From positions 1-64,000 of the forward strand of contig JAUIKF010000006.1 in the NCBI GenBank assembly GCA_030430575.1: a stretch of 64,000 nt of DNA. The letters are read 5' to 3'. The stretch is from Bacteroidia bacterium (lineage in GTDB: Bacteria; Bacteroidota; Bacteroidia; J057). The position numbers and the translations under genes are program-made. Shown piece after piece: positions 31,128 to 40,248 of the stretch. Each line of letters begins with the position of its first letter. The stretch's first letter is position 1. The notes below the pieces were generated by a model that saw only the letters and a program-made list of their open reading frames with translations, did no database searches and was not told the origin of the DNA.

Positions 31128-32696
31128 TCAGACGTTCGAACGCTCGGACATTCGAGCCTTCTTCCTGACCCAGTCCTCCCAGTCAGCCTCCCACGCACCT
31201 ATCGCTTTTTGCTTCTCTATCTCACTCATCGCACTGTGAATCAGTCCATTCATCGCCAATTGCTTGATAGAGGCCAAGTCTAATCCCCAAGCCACCGTTG
31301 CTGCCCAAAAGTCATATGTCAACCCTTCATAAGCAAAGATGCTGGGATCATCTGTATTCAGCGAAATGGGGATGCCCCGGTTCATATACCCAACTGCAGG
31401 ATGATTCCTGAGATCGGGGATATACCTCAAAATCTGGTTGCTGAGAGGAGAAACTTCTATGCAAATTTGCTGTTCCCTGACGCGTTCCTCAAGCGCAGGA
31501 TACCGATACAGATTGATGCCGTGGCCAATGCGTTTGGTGCCTAATAAGACAGCATCATAGAGGTTGGTATTGTTGGGTAAATTGGTCTCTCCATCGTGGA
31601 AGTAAAGCGGCAAATTTATGCCTCCATGGGCTTTCGCTAGCGAATCCCTTTTTAACCAACAATCCAAATAATACCTAGTCGAGAATCCTGCATCTTCTTG
31701 CCCCACTAGGTCATAGCCTACCACAAGATCTGGAAACCGCTCCCGAACCCCCCAGGCATGTGACATATCATTGCAAATAATGGCTGGATGAAAAAATCGA
31801 ATACCCGTGTAGATCAGTTTCATGCTAAAATGAGGCGATCGCTGTTGCACTTCTGCCAGCGCCTCTGCAAAATAAGTCACCATGGTGTCCCGATTGTAAT
31901 AATCGGGTGCCTCATGTGTCAAATCGTACATGCCATCTGAGATGATAGAACGAAGTTCTACATGCTGAATACCATCAGCAATCAAGCTGTCAAAAGCAGC
32001 TACCACATGTTTCTTGAAAATGGGTTGATAGTTAAAAAAGCCCAATCGCCTGATAAACTGAGGCTCAAAATGCTTCCATATGTCGACGGTGTCTTTCAAT
32101 AACCCTTCATCGAAGGTCAGCAAGTCATAGAGTTCCGACCTGAAATTAGGATCGGAAGCAGCCATTTTGCCTACGGAAACATACCCTTCGGGCACCTGCT
32201 CCGCCTGGAAGAAATGCAATTGCCCTTTCACCAAATGATCCCCTTCCTCCTCCCAATACACATAACAGTCGGGTTGCTGAATCGCTTCATCAACGATGTA
32301 ATGCGCCGATGGTAAGGCTAGGTCATGTACATGCAACAGCCCGCCCTTAGGCATGTCTTTGAGGAGGTAAAACAGAGCTGATTGCTCCATATGGTCTTTA
32401 ACTTTAAAGAATGAATTGGCAGCGGGGTAATACGCCTGATCGCGATATTCCTTCATCATGGTGGACACCATCTTTTGAAGCAAGCTATCCAACTGCTTTT
32501 CTGTTGCAGACAACTGAATTCCAGCAGCAAAATGCTGTTTTTGGTCTTGACTCCGCCAGGTATTTCGCTTTGCTTGATAGCTCTTGGTATTGGTGAAGGA
32601 AGCCTCCCCTGATGGCGTTGAAGGAGTCTTTTGACAACTTGAAATCATAAATATAAATAAGGCAAAAAGGAGGGTGAGGTGAATCGATTTTTGCAT
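31128..32696 (-). CDS. exported adenosine deaminase-like lipoprotein (ADGF type)
   Basis: Adenosine deaminases convert adenosine to inosine; the secreted ADGF/CECR1 branch acts outside the cytoplasm. This 522-residue protein has a lipoprotein signal (ALFIFMISSC, Cys21). It then has the metal-binding HVH motif (122-124 in GGLLHVHDLALPS), FHDGETN, KRIGHGINLYRYP with the catalytic histidine, EVSPLSNQIL, and ISLNTDDPSIF with the final metal aspartates. It is longer than the cytoplasmic enzymes by an N-terminal region of about 100 residues, as in ADGFs. It may scavenge extracellular nucleosides. The C-terminal few codons (SERSNV) lie in repeat-like DNA and may be recently altered. Confidence 0.88.
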   Translation of the reverse strand: MQKSIHLTLLFALFIFMISSCQKTPSTPSGEASFTNTKSYQAKRNTWRSQDQKQHFAAGIQLSATEKQLDSLLQKMVSTMMKEYRDQAYYPAANSFFKVKDHMEQSALFYLLKDMPKGGLLHVHDLALPSAHYIVDEAIQQPDCYVYWEEEGDHLVKGQLHFFQAEQVPEGYVSVGKMAASDPNFRSELYDLLTFDEGLLKDTVDIWKHFEPQFIRRLGFFNYQPIFKKHVVAAFDSLIADGIQHVELRSIISDGMYDLTHEAPDYYNRDTMVTYFAEALAEVQQRSPHFSMKLIYTGIRFFHPAIICNDMSHAWGVRERFPDLVVGYDLVGQEDAGFSTRYYLDCWLKRDSLAKAHGGINLPLYFHDGETNLPNNTNLYDAVLLGTKRIGHGINLYRYPALEERVREQQICIEVSPLSNQILRYIPDLRNHPAVGYMNRGIPISLNTDDPSIFAYEGLTYDFWAATVAWGLDLASIKQLAMNGLIHSAMSEIEKQKAIGAWEADWEDWVRKKARMSERSNV

Positions 32697-32891
32697 AAGG
32701 GATAGAGATTTTCTTCAGTTGATAATCAATGCGTACTGCTTTTTCAAAAAAACGAAATATTGAAATGAAACCCAATTTTGGCGGTTGACCTACTTTTGGG
32801 TAATTTCGCGATTCTCTATGTAAGAAAAGCCTCCTCAGCTACGACTGATAGGCGAATTTTATCCAGAATCTTAGAACTACGAAATAATTAA

Positions 32892-34574
32892 ATGGCGGCA
32901 ATCTTCTATCTCAGCCTGTTTGCACTGATCATCTTGGGCATCAGGATCGGCCTCTACAAACTCTTTGAAAAAGCAGGTGAGGCAGGCTGGAAAGCCTTTA
33001 TTCCTGTTTACAGCGATGTGGTTTGGCTAAAACTGATCGGAAAACCCACTTGGTGGATCGTTCTTACTTTGATACCAATCGTTCGCACCCTGATCAAAAT
33101 ATCGATGGATATTGAGCTGGTCAAAGCCTATGGGAAACATCGTTTTGGGGACCAGGTCAAAGCCGTTTTGATTCCCTTTGTCTATTATCCCCAAATAGGC
33201 TTTGATCAAGTGACGGAATACATCGGCCCACCTCTGACCTATGATGAGGCCGCAGAGAAATACAAAAAAGAGACAGAAGGAGATGCTAAGGCAAAACGCC
33301 TGGGAGAGGTAGAGAAAAAAATGTCCAAGCAGGCCAAAGAGCGGCTTGTGGAGCGCAACCTCAAAGAACTCACCAAAACCTACCCCAACGTCATTGCCCC
33401 TAAATCAGGTGCGCGTGAATGGGCTGATGCCTTCCTCTTTGCAGGAGTAGCCGCTATTATCATCAGGACCTTCTTTATAGAAGCTTTCATGATTCCGACC
33501 AGTTCTATGGAGCGGACACTGATGGCGGGTGATTTTCTATTTGTGAGCAAATACCAATACGGTTCTCGCATGCCGATGAATCCCCTCTCGATTCCTTTTG
33601 TCCATAACAAAATCAAGATCGGAAAATTTGTTATGCCCTCCTATGTCGACCTGATCAGGTTGCCTTATTACCGCCTGCCTGGCGTATCGGATGTGAAGCG
33701 AAATGACATCGTGGTATTTAACTACCCTGCCCATGATATTCACGATTTGGGGGATGGGGCTGGAAAGCAGGAGATCATCAGCATGAAGGAAAACTACATC
33801 AAGCGATGTGTAGGGATGCCTGGGGACACCTTTCAGATAGATGATGGGCAGATATATGTGGATGGGAAAAAAGCGTGGAATCCCCCCAAAATGCAGTTTG
33901 ATTACTACGTCAATACGGACGAAGGATTTAAGTTCAAATATGATGACTTGATTGAAATGGAGTTTCGGGCAAAAGGGGAAAGTGGGAGAAATGGCGTATA
34001 TGTAAATCCCCGGGAAAACGGAAATTGGTACCCTTATCATGGGGGATTTCGGATGGCTTGTACAGAGGAAATCGCTAATCGCATTCGGCAAATGCCTGGC
34101 GTGACAACGGTTGATCCTATCTTTCATCCCAAAGGAGAGTTAAGGCCTGGCGAAACCATGATCCCTGGAAGAATCGCTATTTATCCAAATGAAGGCGAAA
34201 AAAGGACAAAAACCTGGATTCACAACCTGGATAATTTTGGCCCCATTGTCATTCCTAAAAAAGGCGTAACCACAGATATTACAGATCCTAAAAACTTTAG
34301 GCTTTATGAAAGGGTCATCGAGGCTTATGAAGGACATTCGCTTAAGATTCAGAATGGAAAGGCTTTCATTGATGGAGAAGAAGTGACTACCTATACCTTT
34401 GAGAAGAATTATTATATGCTGATGGGAGATAACCGTCACAACTCTCAGGATAGCCGCTATTGGGGCTTTGTTCCTGATGATCATATTGTGGGGAAACCAC
34501 TATTTGTCTTCTTCTCCTACGAATCCGTTTTTGGCATTCGCTGGCATAGAATCGGCACCAAAAACATAAACTAG
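32892..34574 (+). CDS. lepB: signal peptidase I, long Bacteroidota form
   Basis: Signal peptidase I removes signal peptides from exported proteins at the inner membrane. The 560-residue protein is about twice the usual length. An extra N-terminal membrane domain (about 1-75, FYLSLFALIILGI...WWIVLTLIPIVRTLI) comes first, then a charged linker, then the enzyme. Catalytic Ser205 lies in PTSSMERTL and catalytic Lys304 in NYIKRCVGMPGD. GDNRHNSQDSRYWGFVP near the C-terminus is the conserved box E. A roughly 130-residue insertion separates the lysine and box E regions, as is typical in this phylum. The start follows a plain AT-rich leader with no Shine-Dalgarno. Confidence 0.93.
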   Translation: MAAIFYLSLFALIILGIRIGLYKLFEKAGEAGWKAFIPVYSDVVWLKLIGKPTWWIVLTLIPIVRTLIKISMDIELVKAYGKHRFGDQVKAVLIPFVYYPQIGFDQVTEYIGPPLTYDEAAEKYKKETEGDAKAKRLGEVEKKMSKQAKERLVERNLKELTKTYPNVIAPKSGAREWADAFLFAGVAAIIIRTFFIEAFMIPTSSMERTLMAGDFLFVSKYQYGSRMPMNPLSIPFVHNKIKIGKFVMPSYVDLIRLPYYRLPGVSDVKRNDIVVFNYPAHDIHDLGDGAGKQEIISMKENYIKRCVGMPGDTFQIDDGQIYVDGKKAWNPPKMQFDYYVNTDEGFKFKYDDLIEMEFRAKGESGRNGVYVNPRENGNWYPYHGGFRMACTEEIANRIRQMPGVTTVDPIFHPKGELRPGETMIPGRIAIYPNEGEKRTKTWIHNLDNFGPIVIPKKGVTTDITDPKNFRLYERVIEAYEGHSLKIQNGKAFIDGEEVTTYTFEKNYYMLMGDNRHNSQDSRYWGFVPDDHIVGKPLFVFFSYESVFGIRWHRIGTKNIN

Positions 34575-34582
34575 TATTTATG

Positions 34583-34664
34583 AAGGTTCAAGGGTTCAAT
34601 GTTCAAAGGTTCTAGAGAATTTATGGCCATTAAGACCGCTTGAACCCTTAAACAACTTGACCCA
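34583..34664. repeat. GTTCAAGGGTTCAA tract
   Basis: The spacer after lepB begins with GGTTCAAGGGTTCAATGTTCAAAGGTTC and ends with complementary CTTGAACCC...CTTGACCCATTGAAC, so the two ends can pair. The same words occur near 19040-19090 and 19288-19322. This may be the lepB terminator or a dispersed low-complexity repeat. Confidence 0.45.
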
Positions 34665-35006
34665 TTGAACGATCTAAACCTCCGTTGGGACGTCCTCGAA
34701 AACAAACTGATTGAAAGGTTTGGGAAGCGCTTTGACATGGACGGGCTCCTGTTCATGATAGGCATGCGCGAATTGGGGGCTAGTCCTCACCGCAACTTTA
34801 AAAAGGAGGAAAAGGTAGACCTGATGCATATTGCTATCTGTCGATTGCTTTCTCAATCAGGCTACTATAAACTTTCTCACCTCGACCAAGACGGCTGGCC
34901 GCATTGGGAACTCCAGAAGCCATTGCCCCATGCAGATATGTTCTCTCAAGTAGCCTTGCTCAAGGCCCACATTCTCGAATACTTCGAGGAGGAAGAAATA
35001 TTCTAA
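34665..35006 (+). CDS. conserved hypothetical protein
   Basis: A 113-residue acidic, helical protein without signal peptide. It has LENKLIERFGKRFDMDGLLFMIGMRELG near the N-terminus and a C-terminal helix LLKAHILEYFEEEEIF; I know of no function for it. Only a TTG start (34665) gives the full helix; the next in-frame ATG (34737) would begin at MDGLLF and cut off the conserved-looking LIERFGKR segment, so TTG is preferred. It follows lepB on the same strand after a repeat-rich 90-base gap and is convergent with the hydrolase-OsmC gene. Confidence 0.6.
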   Translation: MNDLNLRWDVLENKLIERFGKRFDMDGLLFMIGMRELGASPHRNFKKEEKVDLMHIAICRLLSQSGYYKLSHLDQDGWPHWELQKPLPHADMFSQVALLKAHILEYFEEEEIF

Positions 35007-35012
35007 GAAGAG

Positions 35013-35092
35013 TTCTATGTTTTAGGTTTTAAGTTCTAAGTCGTTTCCCTAAAACCTAGAACCTAGAACATAAAACCTAGAACCTAGTAAAA
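35013..35092. terminator. AACCTAG/CTAGGTT repeat, probable bidirectional terminator
   Basis: The gap between two convergent genes consists of GTTCTATGTTTTAGGTTTTAAG on the left and a run of AAAACCTAGAAC/CCTAGAACATAAAACC units on the right. The halves are complementary over about 20 bases, giving an A/T-rich hairpin able to stop transcription from both sides. The repeated 7-mer CCTAGAA makes the region low-complexity. Confidence 0.45.
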
Positions 35093-35094
35093 CC

Positions 35095-36303
35095 CTACCT
35101 TTTCTCCTTCGTTTCCACCCTAATCTCCCCATGCAATGTCCGGTGAACCGGACAACGGTCAGCAATTTCCATCAGTCGAGCTTTTTGCCCTTCATCCAAC
35201 GCTCCTTCCAATTCTATTTCTCTTTCAAAAACGTCAATCTTACTTTGGCTTTTTTCTGCCTGTTTGCTATCAGCAGGATAGCTTTTACTGTGTTGTACAT
35301 GGACGCGGACTTCTTGTAGGTCCCACTTTTTGCGGTCGGCATACATGCGAAGGGTCATGCTCGTACAAGCGCCGAGCGCTGCTGCCAGTAATCCATAAGG
35401 CGAGGTGCCAAGGTCCGCACCTCCTACAGACGTAGGTTCGTCTGCAAGAAGGCTGTGGCTACCTGCCAAAATCTCCGTTGTAAAACCTTCTGCGCCTGTG
35501 CGTACCACTACTTGCTTGTCTGTGCTTAGGGCTGGATGTGTTTTGAGATCGATATAGCGAGCAGCCCAAGCAGCAATCAATTGCCCTACATATTGGGCGT
35601 CTTTGGCTTCGGTCAGCAGATGGTCTGCTCCATCAAGGGTCACAAAGCTTTTGGGGTGCTGGGCCAAATGATAGATCATTTCTGCGTTCTTGATGCCCAC
35701 CGTCTGATCCTGAGGAGAATGGAGGATAAGTAGCGCTTTTTTGAGCTTGCTGATGTGCTGGTTGGAAGCTTGTGCTAAGTCATCTAGAAATTGGGCTTTG
35801 ATCTGAAAAGGCCGTCCGCCGATAGAAACCGTAGCGGCGCCTTTCTCCCGAATCTCTGCTTCTCCGCTTTGAACCAGATGAGACACATGACTGGGATCGG
35901 CAGGTGCGCCTATCGTGGCCACAGCCCTAATGCTGGCAACTTTGCTGGCCGCTAGCAATGCGGCTGCTCCTCCAAGTGAATGACCGATCAGGAGTTGTGG
36001 CGCATCATATATTTCCTGCATATAAGCGGTTGCACTGACAAGATCTTCCACATTGGAGGAAAAATTGGTGTCCGCAAACTCCCCTTCGCTGTGGCCAAGT
36101 CCAGTGAAGTCAAATCGTAATACGGCGATGCCTGTTTGGGTAAGGGAAAGGCTGATATTTCGCACGGCAGAAAGGTCCTTGCTACAAGTGAAACAATGGG
36201 CAAAAATGGCATACGCCCTTGGGCGCTGCCCTAAGGGTAGATCCATCTTCGCAGCTAGTTGCTGACCCTGCGCATTTGAAAATTGGATTCGGGTAGTTCG
36301 CAT
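35095..36303 (-). CDS. alpha/beta hydrolase-OsmC fusion protein
   Basis: A 402-residue two-domain protein of a known fusion family. Residues 1-250 form an alpha/beta hydrolase: FDFTGLGHSEG (65-75), nucleophile Ser109 in GHSLGG, acid Asp199 in SPQDQTVG, and His228 in GADHLL. Residues about 265-402 form an OsmC domain, a thiol peroxidase fold that reduces organic hydroperoxides. Its peroxidatic and resolving cysteines are Cys313 (LGACTSMTLRM) and Cys384 (DRCPVHRTL). The hydrolase may release or process lipid peroxides for the OsmC part; this coupling is inference. It is cytoplasmic and divergent from the first hybrid kinase, sharing a promoter region of 122 bases. Confidence 0.9.
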   Translation of the reverse strand: MRTTRIQFSNAQGQQLAAKMDLPLGQRPRAYAIFAHCFTCSKDLSAVRNISLSLTQTGIAVLRFDFTGLGHSEGEFADTNFSSNVEDLVSATAYMQEIYDAPQLLIGHSLGGAAALLAASKVASIRAVATIGAPADPSHVSHLVQSGEAEIREKGAATVSIGGRPFQIKAQFLDDLAQASNQHISKLKKALLILHSPQDQTVGIKNAEMIYHLAQHPKSFVTLDGADHLLTEAKDAQYVGQLIAAWAARYIDLKTHPALSTDKQVVVRTGAEGFTTEILAGSHSLLADEPTSVGGADLGTSPYGLLAAALGACTSMTLRMYADRKKWDLQEVRVHVQHSKSYPADSKQAEKSQSKIDVFEREIELEGALDEGQKARLMEIADRCPVHRTLHGEIRVETKEKR

Positions 36304-36425
36304 AGACTGATCAAATAAGAGAATTTTAATACTTTTTAATATTTTTTAATGCTTTTTATGCTTTCACATCGCTTGTGGCAAAGTAACTTATGATAATTTA
36401 ACTAGCTTGTTGGATACGCTACATT

Positions 36426-39400
36426 ATGACAAATAAATGCTTATTTCTGGGAGGACTGTGGATGCTGCTAGCAAGCACCTTGCTTGCCCAGTCCCAGCAG
36501 TTTCGATATCAGTTGTTGGAGGGGGCAAATGGGCTTAACAGAAACCGGGTACTGGCCTTCCACGAAGACCATAATGGGTTTATGTGGATCGGTACGAGGA
36601 GTGGCCTAGCAAAATATGATGGTTATACGTCCAAGCTTTTTTATTACAGTCCTACTGATTCTACTTCATTGCCCTCTGACCACATAATTTCATTTTATGA
36701 AGACCCAGAAGGGTACCTATGGATGGGTTCCAAGGGGGGCGGCCTGATACGGCTTGATTTGGATACGGATCAGATAAAATGTTTTACGATGGACTACCCC
36801 ATGGCGAGTGAGGGGTTCTTGAGTGAAATAGTTCCCATCAATGATAGCCTTTTACTCTTGGGGACCAGTTTTGGGCTAGTTCGTTTTCATATGAGGACTT
36901 ATGAAACAGAACTGTTGGATGATACGCCATGGTTCAGAGCTATTGCCCCCTATAAGGATGGGACATTTTTGGTAGGTGCCAAAGGAGGTCTCCGTATTTT
37001 TGATCCAGAAACGGATGAGCTAATTCACTTTCAAGATACTACCTCAGGTATAAGAGGGCCGTTGCTGGCATATGTCAATGACATCTTGGTGGATGAGGAT
37101 GGATTGATTTGGATAGCCAGTCCAGATTTTGGCATCCTTACCTATGATCCAGACAAAAAGAAGCTAACCCGCTCTTGCACAGATCGAGAAGACCCTGAAT
37201 GCCCCGTGTCTGCGCTGGTTAGTGATTTGATACAAGACAAGCAAGGAAATATCTGGGTGGCCTGCTCTACAGGCGTGGCCTTTTATCGGCGAGATTTAGG
37301 GGAGTTTGTGCATTTGGAAGGAGATACAAGGGACCCAAGTTCCCCTCTTACAAATCATATATACGAGATTTATTTAGACAAAAACGAAAACCTATGGATA
37401 GGCATGGGCGTGAATGTGGTGCTTTCCCGGCTAAGATCTAAGCCATTTAATACCCTGTTCCATGACCCTAATGATGAAGGAGGCCTTCCCAAAGAGACCA
37501 TTTATTCTTGGGCGATGAATAAGAATAAGGATATCCTCTTAGGGACTTTTGGAGGCGGGCTAGTGCAGCTAAGCCCAGACATGAAAGTGAAACATATTTA
37601 TAAGTATAACCCTCAAAAATATAATAGATCTGGACGATCTTCCATTACGAGCAATTCACTGATTAAAGTGTTGCAGGCCAAAAATGGAGATTTATGGGTA
37701 GGGGCGGTCAATGGCTTGATCGAGGGAGAATTAACTGCCGATGGCACTTATAATTTTATTTCTTACAGAAATCCTGTTCCTCGTGGCAATTTCATCTATG
37801 CGATGGAAGAGCAACCAGATGGGAATATCTGGATTGGCTCTATAGCTGGTTTATTCGAATTCAATGTGGATACCCATACATTTACCCATTTACTCAAAGA
37901 CTCTACAGAATCTACCGTCTATTCCCTTTATTATGAAGAGGAAACGAATTTCTTGTGGATAGGTGGATATGCGGGATTGCAGAAATGGGATTTAACTAGG
38001 GATAGTGTTAGCATTTATAAGAAAAATAGAAAGGAAAAATATGCCATAAGCTCAAATACAACCAACCACATCCGCAGAGATCCAGGCGGATGGTATTGGG
38101 TATCTACAGAATTTGGCCTCAACCTTTTTGATCCTGTTACCGAAAAATTTCAAGTATTTTTGGAAAAAGACGGCCTTCCCGATCACTACATCTCGGCCAC
38201 GTTTTTGGATGAGGAGCAAAATGTTTGGGTCAGCATGACGGGGGGAATTGTCAAATTATTGGTAGAAAGGAAGGCTGATGGACAACCCGAAATTAAGGGG
38301 ATTCGCACCTATACCATTGAGGATGGGGTAGCGGCAAATGGGCATAGCTTTGGCTCCTACTTAAAGGGAGAAGATGGAACGATATATCTAGGAGCAACCG
38401 GTGCCTTGACCTATTTCAAGCCTCAAGATATCGTAGATGATCAGGAAGAGGCGGAGGTAGCTATTACGTCCTTCAAAGTATTCAATGAAGATATCCCGCT
38501 GAGCAAGCAGCCAGCCGCCCTCACAAAAATAGAGTTGGACTATTTCCAAAACTTCTTCTCCCTAGAATTCTCTTCCTTAGATTTTGCCAATGCCGACAAG
38601 ATCCACTATGCCTATATGTTGGAGGGGGTAGATCCCGAATGGATTTTTAGCAACCGCCGATTTGCTGGCTATACCAAATTGGCACCAGGAGATTATGATT
38701 TTAAGGTGAAAGCGACCAATGGAGAAGGAAAGTGGGGCGAGCCTACTACCCTGACTATTCATATACGGCCTCCCTTCTGGCTTACTTGGTGGTTTGGGGT
38801 ATTGATAGGGATCGTAATCCTGGGAATAGGTTTTGTCATATCAAAAGTCAGTGCTCGTCAACGGATGATTCAAAAGGAAAAAGAGGTCGCAGAGCGTTCC
38901 TCTCGCCATAAGGCAGAATTTCTCGCCAATATGAGCCACGAGATTCGTACCCCAATGAACGCCGTAGTGGGCACCACCCATCTGATCCAAAATACCGCGC
39001 TGGATACTCAGCAAAAGCGTTATGTTGAAACCATTCGCCAGTCTGCTGAAAACCTGCTCGTCATCATCAATGACATCCTCGATTTCTCTAAAATCGAAGC
39101 GGGTAAATTGACTTTTATCGAAAAACCCTTCAAAATCAGGGAACTCAAAGAATATGTCTACCAGACCCTTTCCTATCGCGCTTTGGAGAATGATACGACC
39201 CTCAATGTGACATGTGACGACAAGGTCCCTGAAGTCCTGGTGGGCGATGCCACTCGGTTGATTCAAATCCTGTTGAACCTTGGCTCGAATGCTGTGAAAT
39301 TCACGAAGGAAGGCCAAGTAGATATTGTGTTGGGAGGCAAGGCGGATAAATTAGGCAAATGGCGTTTGGACATAAAAGTGCGGGATACTGGCATAGGTAT

Positions 39401-40064
39401 TCCGGCAGAAAAGCTGCGGGCAATCTTTGATAGCTTTGTACAAGGAGGCAATGAAGTGGTCCAACAATTTGGCGGAACGGGGCTCGGCCTCAGTATTGCG
39501 CGGCGCTTGGTCGTAGATCAAGGAGGAGAAATCAGTGTGGACAGCGAAGTAGGGCAGGGGACTGTATTTTCGGTATTATTGCCTTATAAAATAGGAAATG
39601 CCTCCGATATCCAGCAACCTCAAACTGAATTTGGGGCAGGCAATGAGGTCCGCAAAAGCCTTAAGCTATTGCTGGTAGAAGACAATCGTATCAACCGTGA
39701 GATCGCAGTGGAGATCATCCAGGAGATGATCCCATATGCCTATATTGAAACGGCAGAAAACGGCAAAGAAGTGATCGACTTATTGACTGAAGCAAATCGC
39801 TATGACCTCATTTTGATGGATATCAAAATGCCCATCATGGATGGCTATACCTGTGCAAAATTGATCAGAGAGCAACTACCCGCCCCCATCAATCGCATCC
39901 CCATCATTGCGCTGACGGCCACTGCTACAGACGAAGAAATCCAGAATTGTTTGGAAATAGGCATGAATGACTTTGTCGCCAAACCTTTTGATCCGAAGAT
40001 GCTGAAGGATAAAATATTAAAGTTTACTAGACAAGAGGAAAAATCCTTTAGCCCCAAGGGGTGA
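36426..40064 (+). CDS. hybrid sensor histidine kinase/response regulator 1
   Basis: A 1,212-residue one-protein sensor of the Reg_prop type. The signal peptide (LWMLLASTLLAQ) is followed by about a dozen periplasmic propeller repeats of the form NlWIGt..GL.r.d (for example FMWIGTRSGLAKYD, NIWIGSIAGLFEF). A Y_Y_Y domain follows (YMLEGVDPEWIF...PGDYDFKVKATN), then one membrane helix (WWFGVLIGIVILGIGF). The kinase core has phospho-acceptor His838 in MSHEIRTPMNAVVG, N box LLNLGSNAVKF, G1 DTGIGIP and G2 GGTGLGLSIA. The C-terminal receiver has Asp1132 in LMDIKMPIMDGY. No AraC-type output domain follows, so phosphate must pass to a separate Hpt protein, probably that at 47630. It is the first of three tandem paralogs. 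Confidence 0.92.
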   Translation: MTNKCLFLGGLWMLLASTLLAQSQQFRYQLLEGANGLNRNRVLAFHEDHNGFMWIGTRSGLAKYDGYTSKLFYYSPTDSTSLPSDHIISFYEDPEGYLWMGSKGGGLIRLDLDTDQIKCFTMDYPMASEGFLSEIVPINDSLLLLGTSFGLVRFHMRTYETELLDDTPWFRAIAPYKDGTFLVGAKGGLRIFDPETDELIHFQDTTSGIRGPLLAYVNDILVDEDGLIWIASPDFGILTYDPDKKKLTRSCTDREDPECPVSALVSDLIQDKQGNIWVACSTGVAFYRRDLGEFVHLEGDTRDPSSPLTNHIYEIYLDKNENLWIGMGVNVVLSRLRSKPFNTLFHDPNDEGGLPKETIYSWAMNKNKDILLGTFGGGLVQLSPDMKVKHIYKYNPQKYNRSGRSSITSNSLIKVLQAKNGDLWVGAVNGLIEGELTADGTYNFISYRNPVPRGNFIYAMEEQPDGNIWIGSIAGLFEFNVDTHTFTHLLKDSTESTVYSLYYEEETNFLWIGGYAGLQKWDLTRDSVSIYKKNRKEKYAISSNTTNHIRRDPGGWYWVSTEFGLNLFDPVTEKFQVFLEKDGLPDHYISATFLDEEQNVWVSMTGGIVKLLVERKADGQPEIKGIRTYTIEDGVAANGHSFGSYLKGEDGTIYLGATGALTYFKPQDIVDDQEEAEVAITSFKVFNEDIPLSKQPAALTKIELDYFQNFFSLEFSSLDFANADKIHYAYMLEGVDPEWIFSNRRFAGYTKLAPGDYDFKVKATNGEGKWGEPTTLTIHIRPPFWLTWWFGVLIGIVILGIGFVISKVSARQRMIQKEKEVAERSSRHKAEFLANMSHEIRTPMNAVVGTTHLIQNTALDTQQKRYVETIRQSAENLLVIINDILDFSKIEAGKLTFIEKPFKIRELKEYVYQTLSYRALENDTTLNVTCDDKVPEVLVGDATRLIQILLNLGSNAVKFTKEGQVDIVLGGKADKLGKWRLDIKVRDTGIGIPAEKLRAIFDSFVQGGNEVVQQFGGTGLGLSIARRLVVDQGGEISVDSEVGQGTVFSVLLPYKIGNASDIQQPQTEFGAGNEVRKSLKLLLVEDNRINREIAVEIIQEMIPYAYIETAENGKEVIDLLTEANRYDLILMDIKMPIMDGYTCAKLIREQLPAPINRIPIIALTATATDEEIQNCLEIGMNDFVAKPFDPKMLKDKILKFTRQEEKSFSPKG

Positions 40065-40102
40065 TGGGATTATTAATTGATAGATTATTGATTGATTCGA
40101 AA

Positions 40103-40185
40103 TGAACCATATAAGGAATATAAGAACATTTAAGAAAAAGGCTTTTTTGACTCCTTATATGCCCTTAAATGTCTTATATGGTTCA
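40103..40185. repeat. inverted CTTATATG repeat, copy 2
   Basis: Outer arms TGAACCATATAAG (40103-40115) and CTTATATGGTTCA (40173-40185) are exact complements. So are the inner arms ACATTTAAG (40126-40134) and CTTAAATGT (40164-40172), giving a long interrupted hairpin. The right half (40154-40184) matches 16654-16684 with three differences. It lies in the gap between the first and second hybrid kinases, 64 bases before the chosen start of the second. Confidence 0.65.
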
Positions 40186-40248
40186 AAAAATGTCTTTAAG
40201 TCCAAACAGCCAATCTATCAAACCCAAAGTAGAATAGCTTTGACATGG

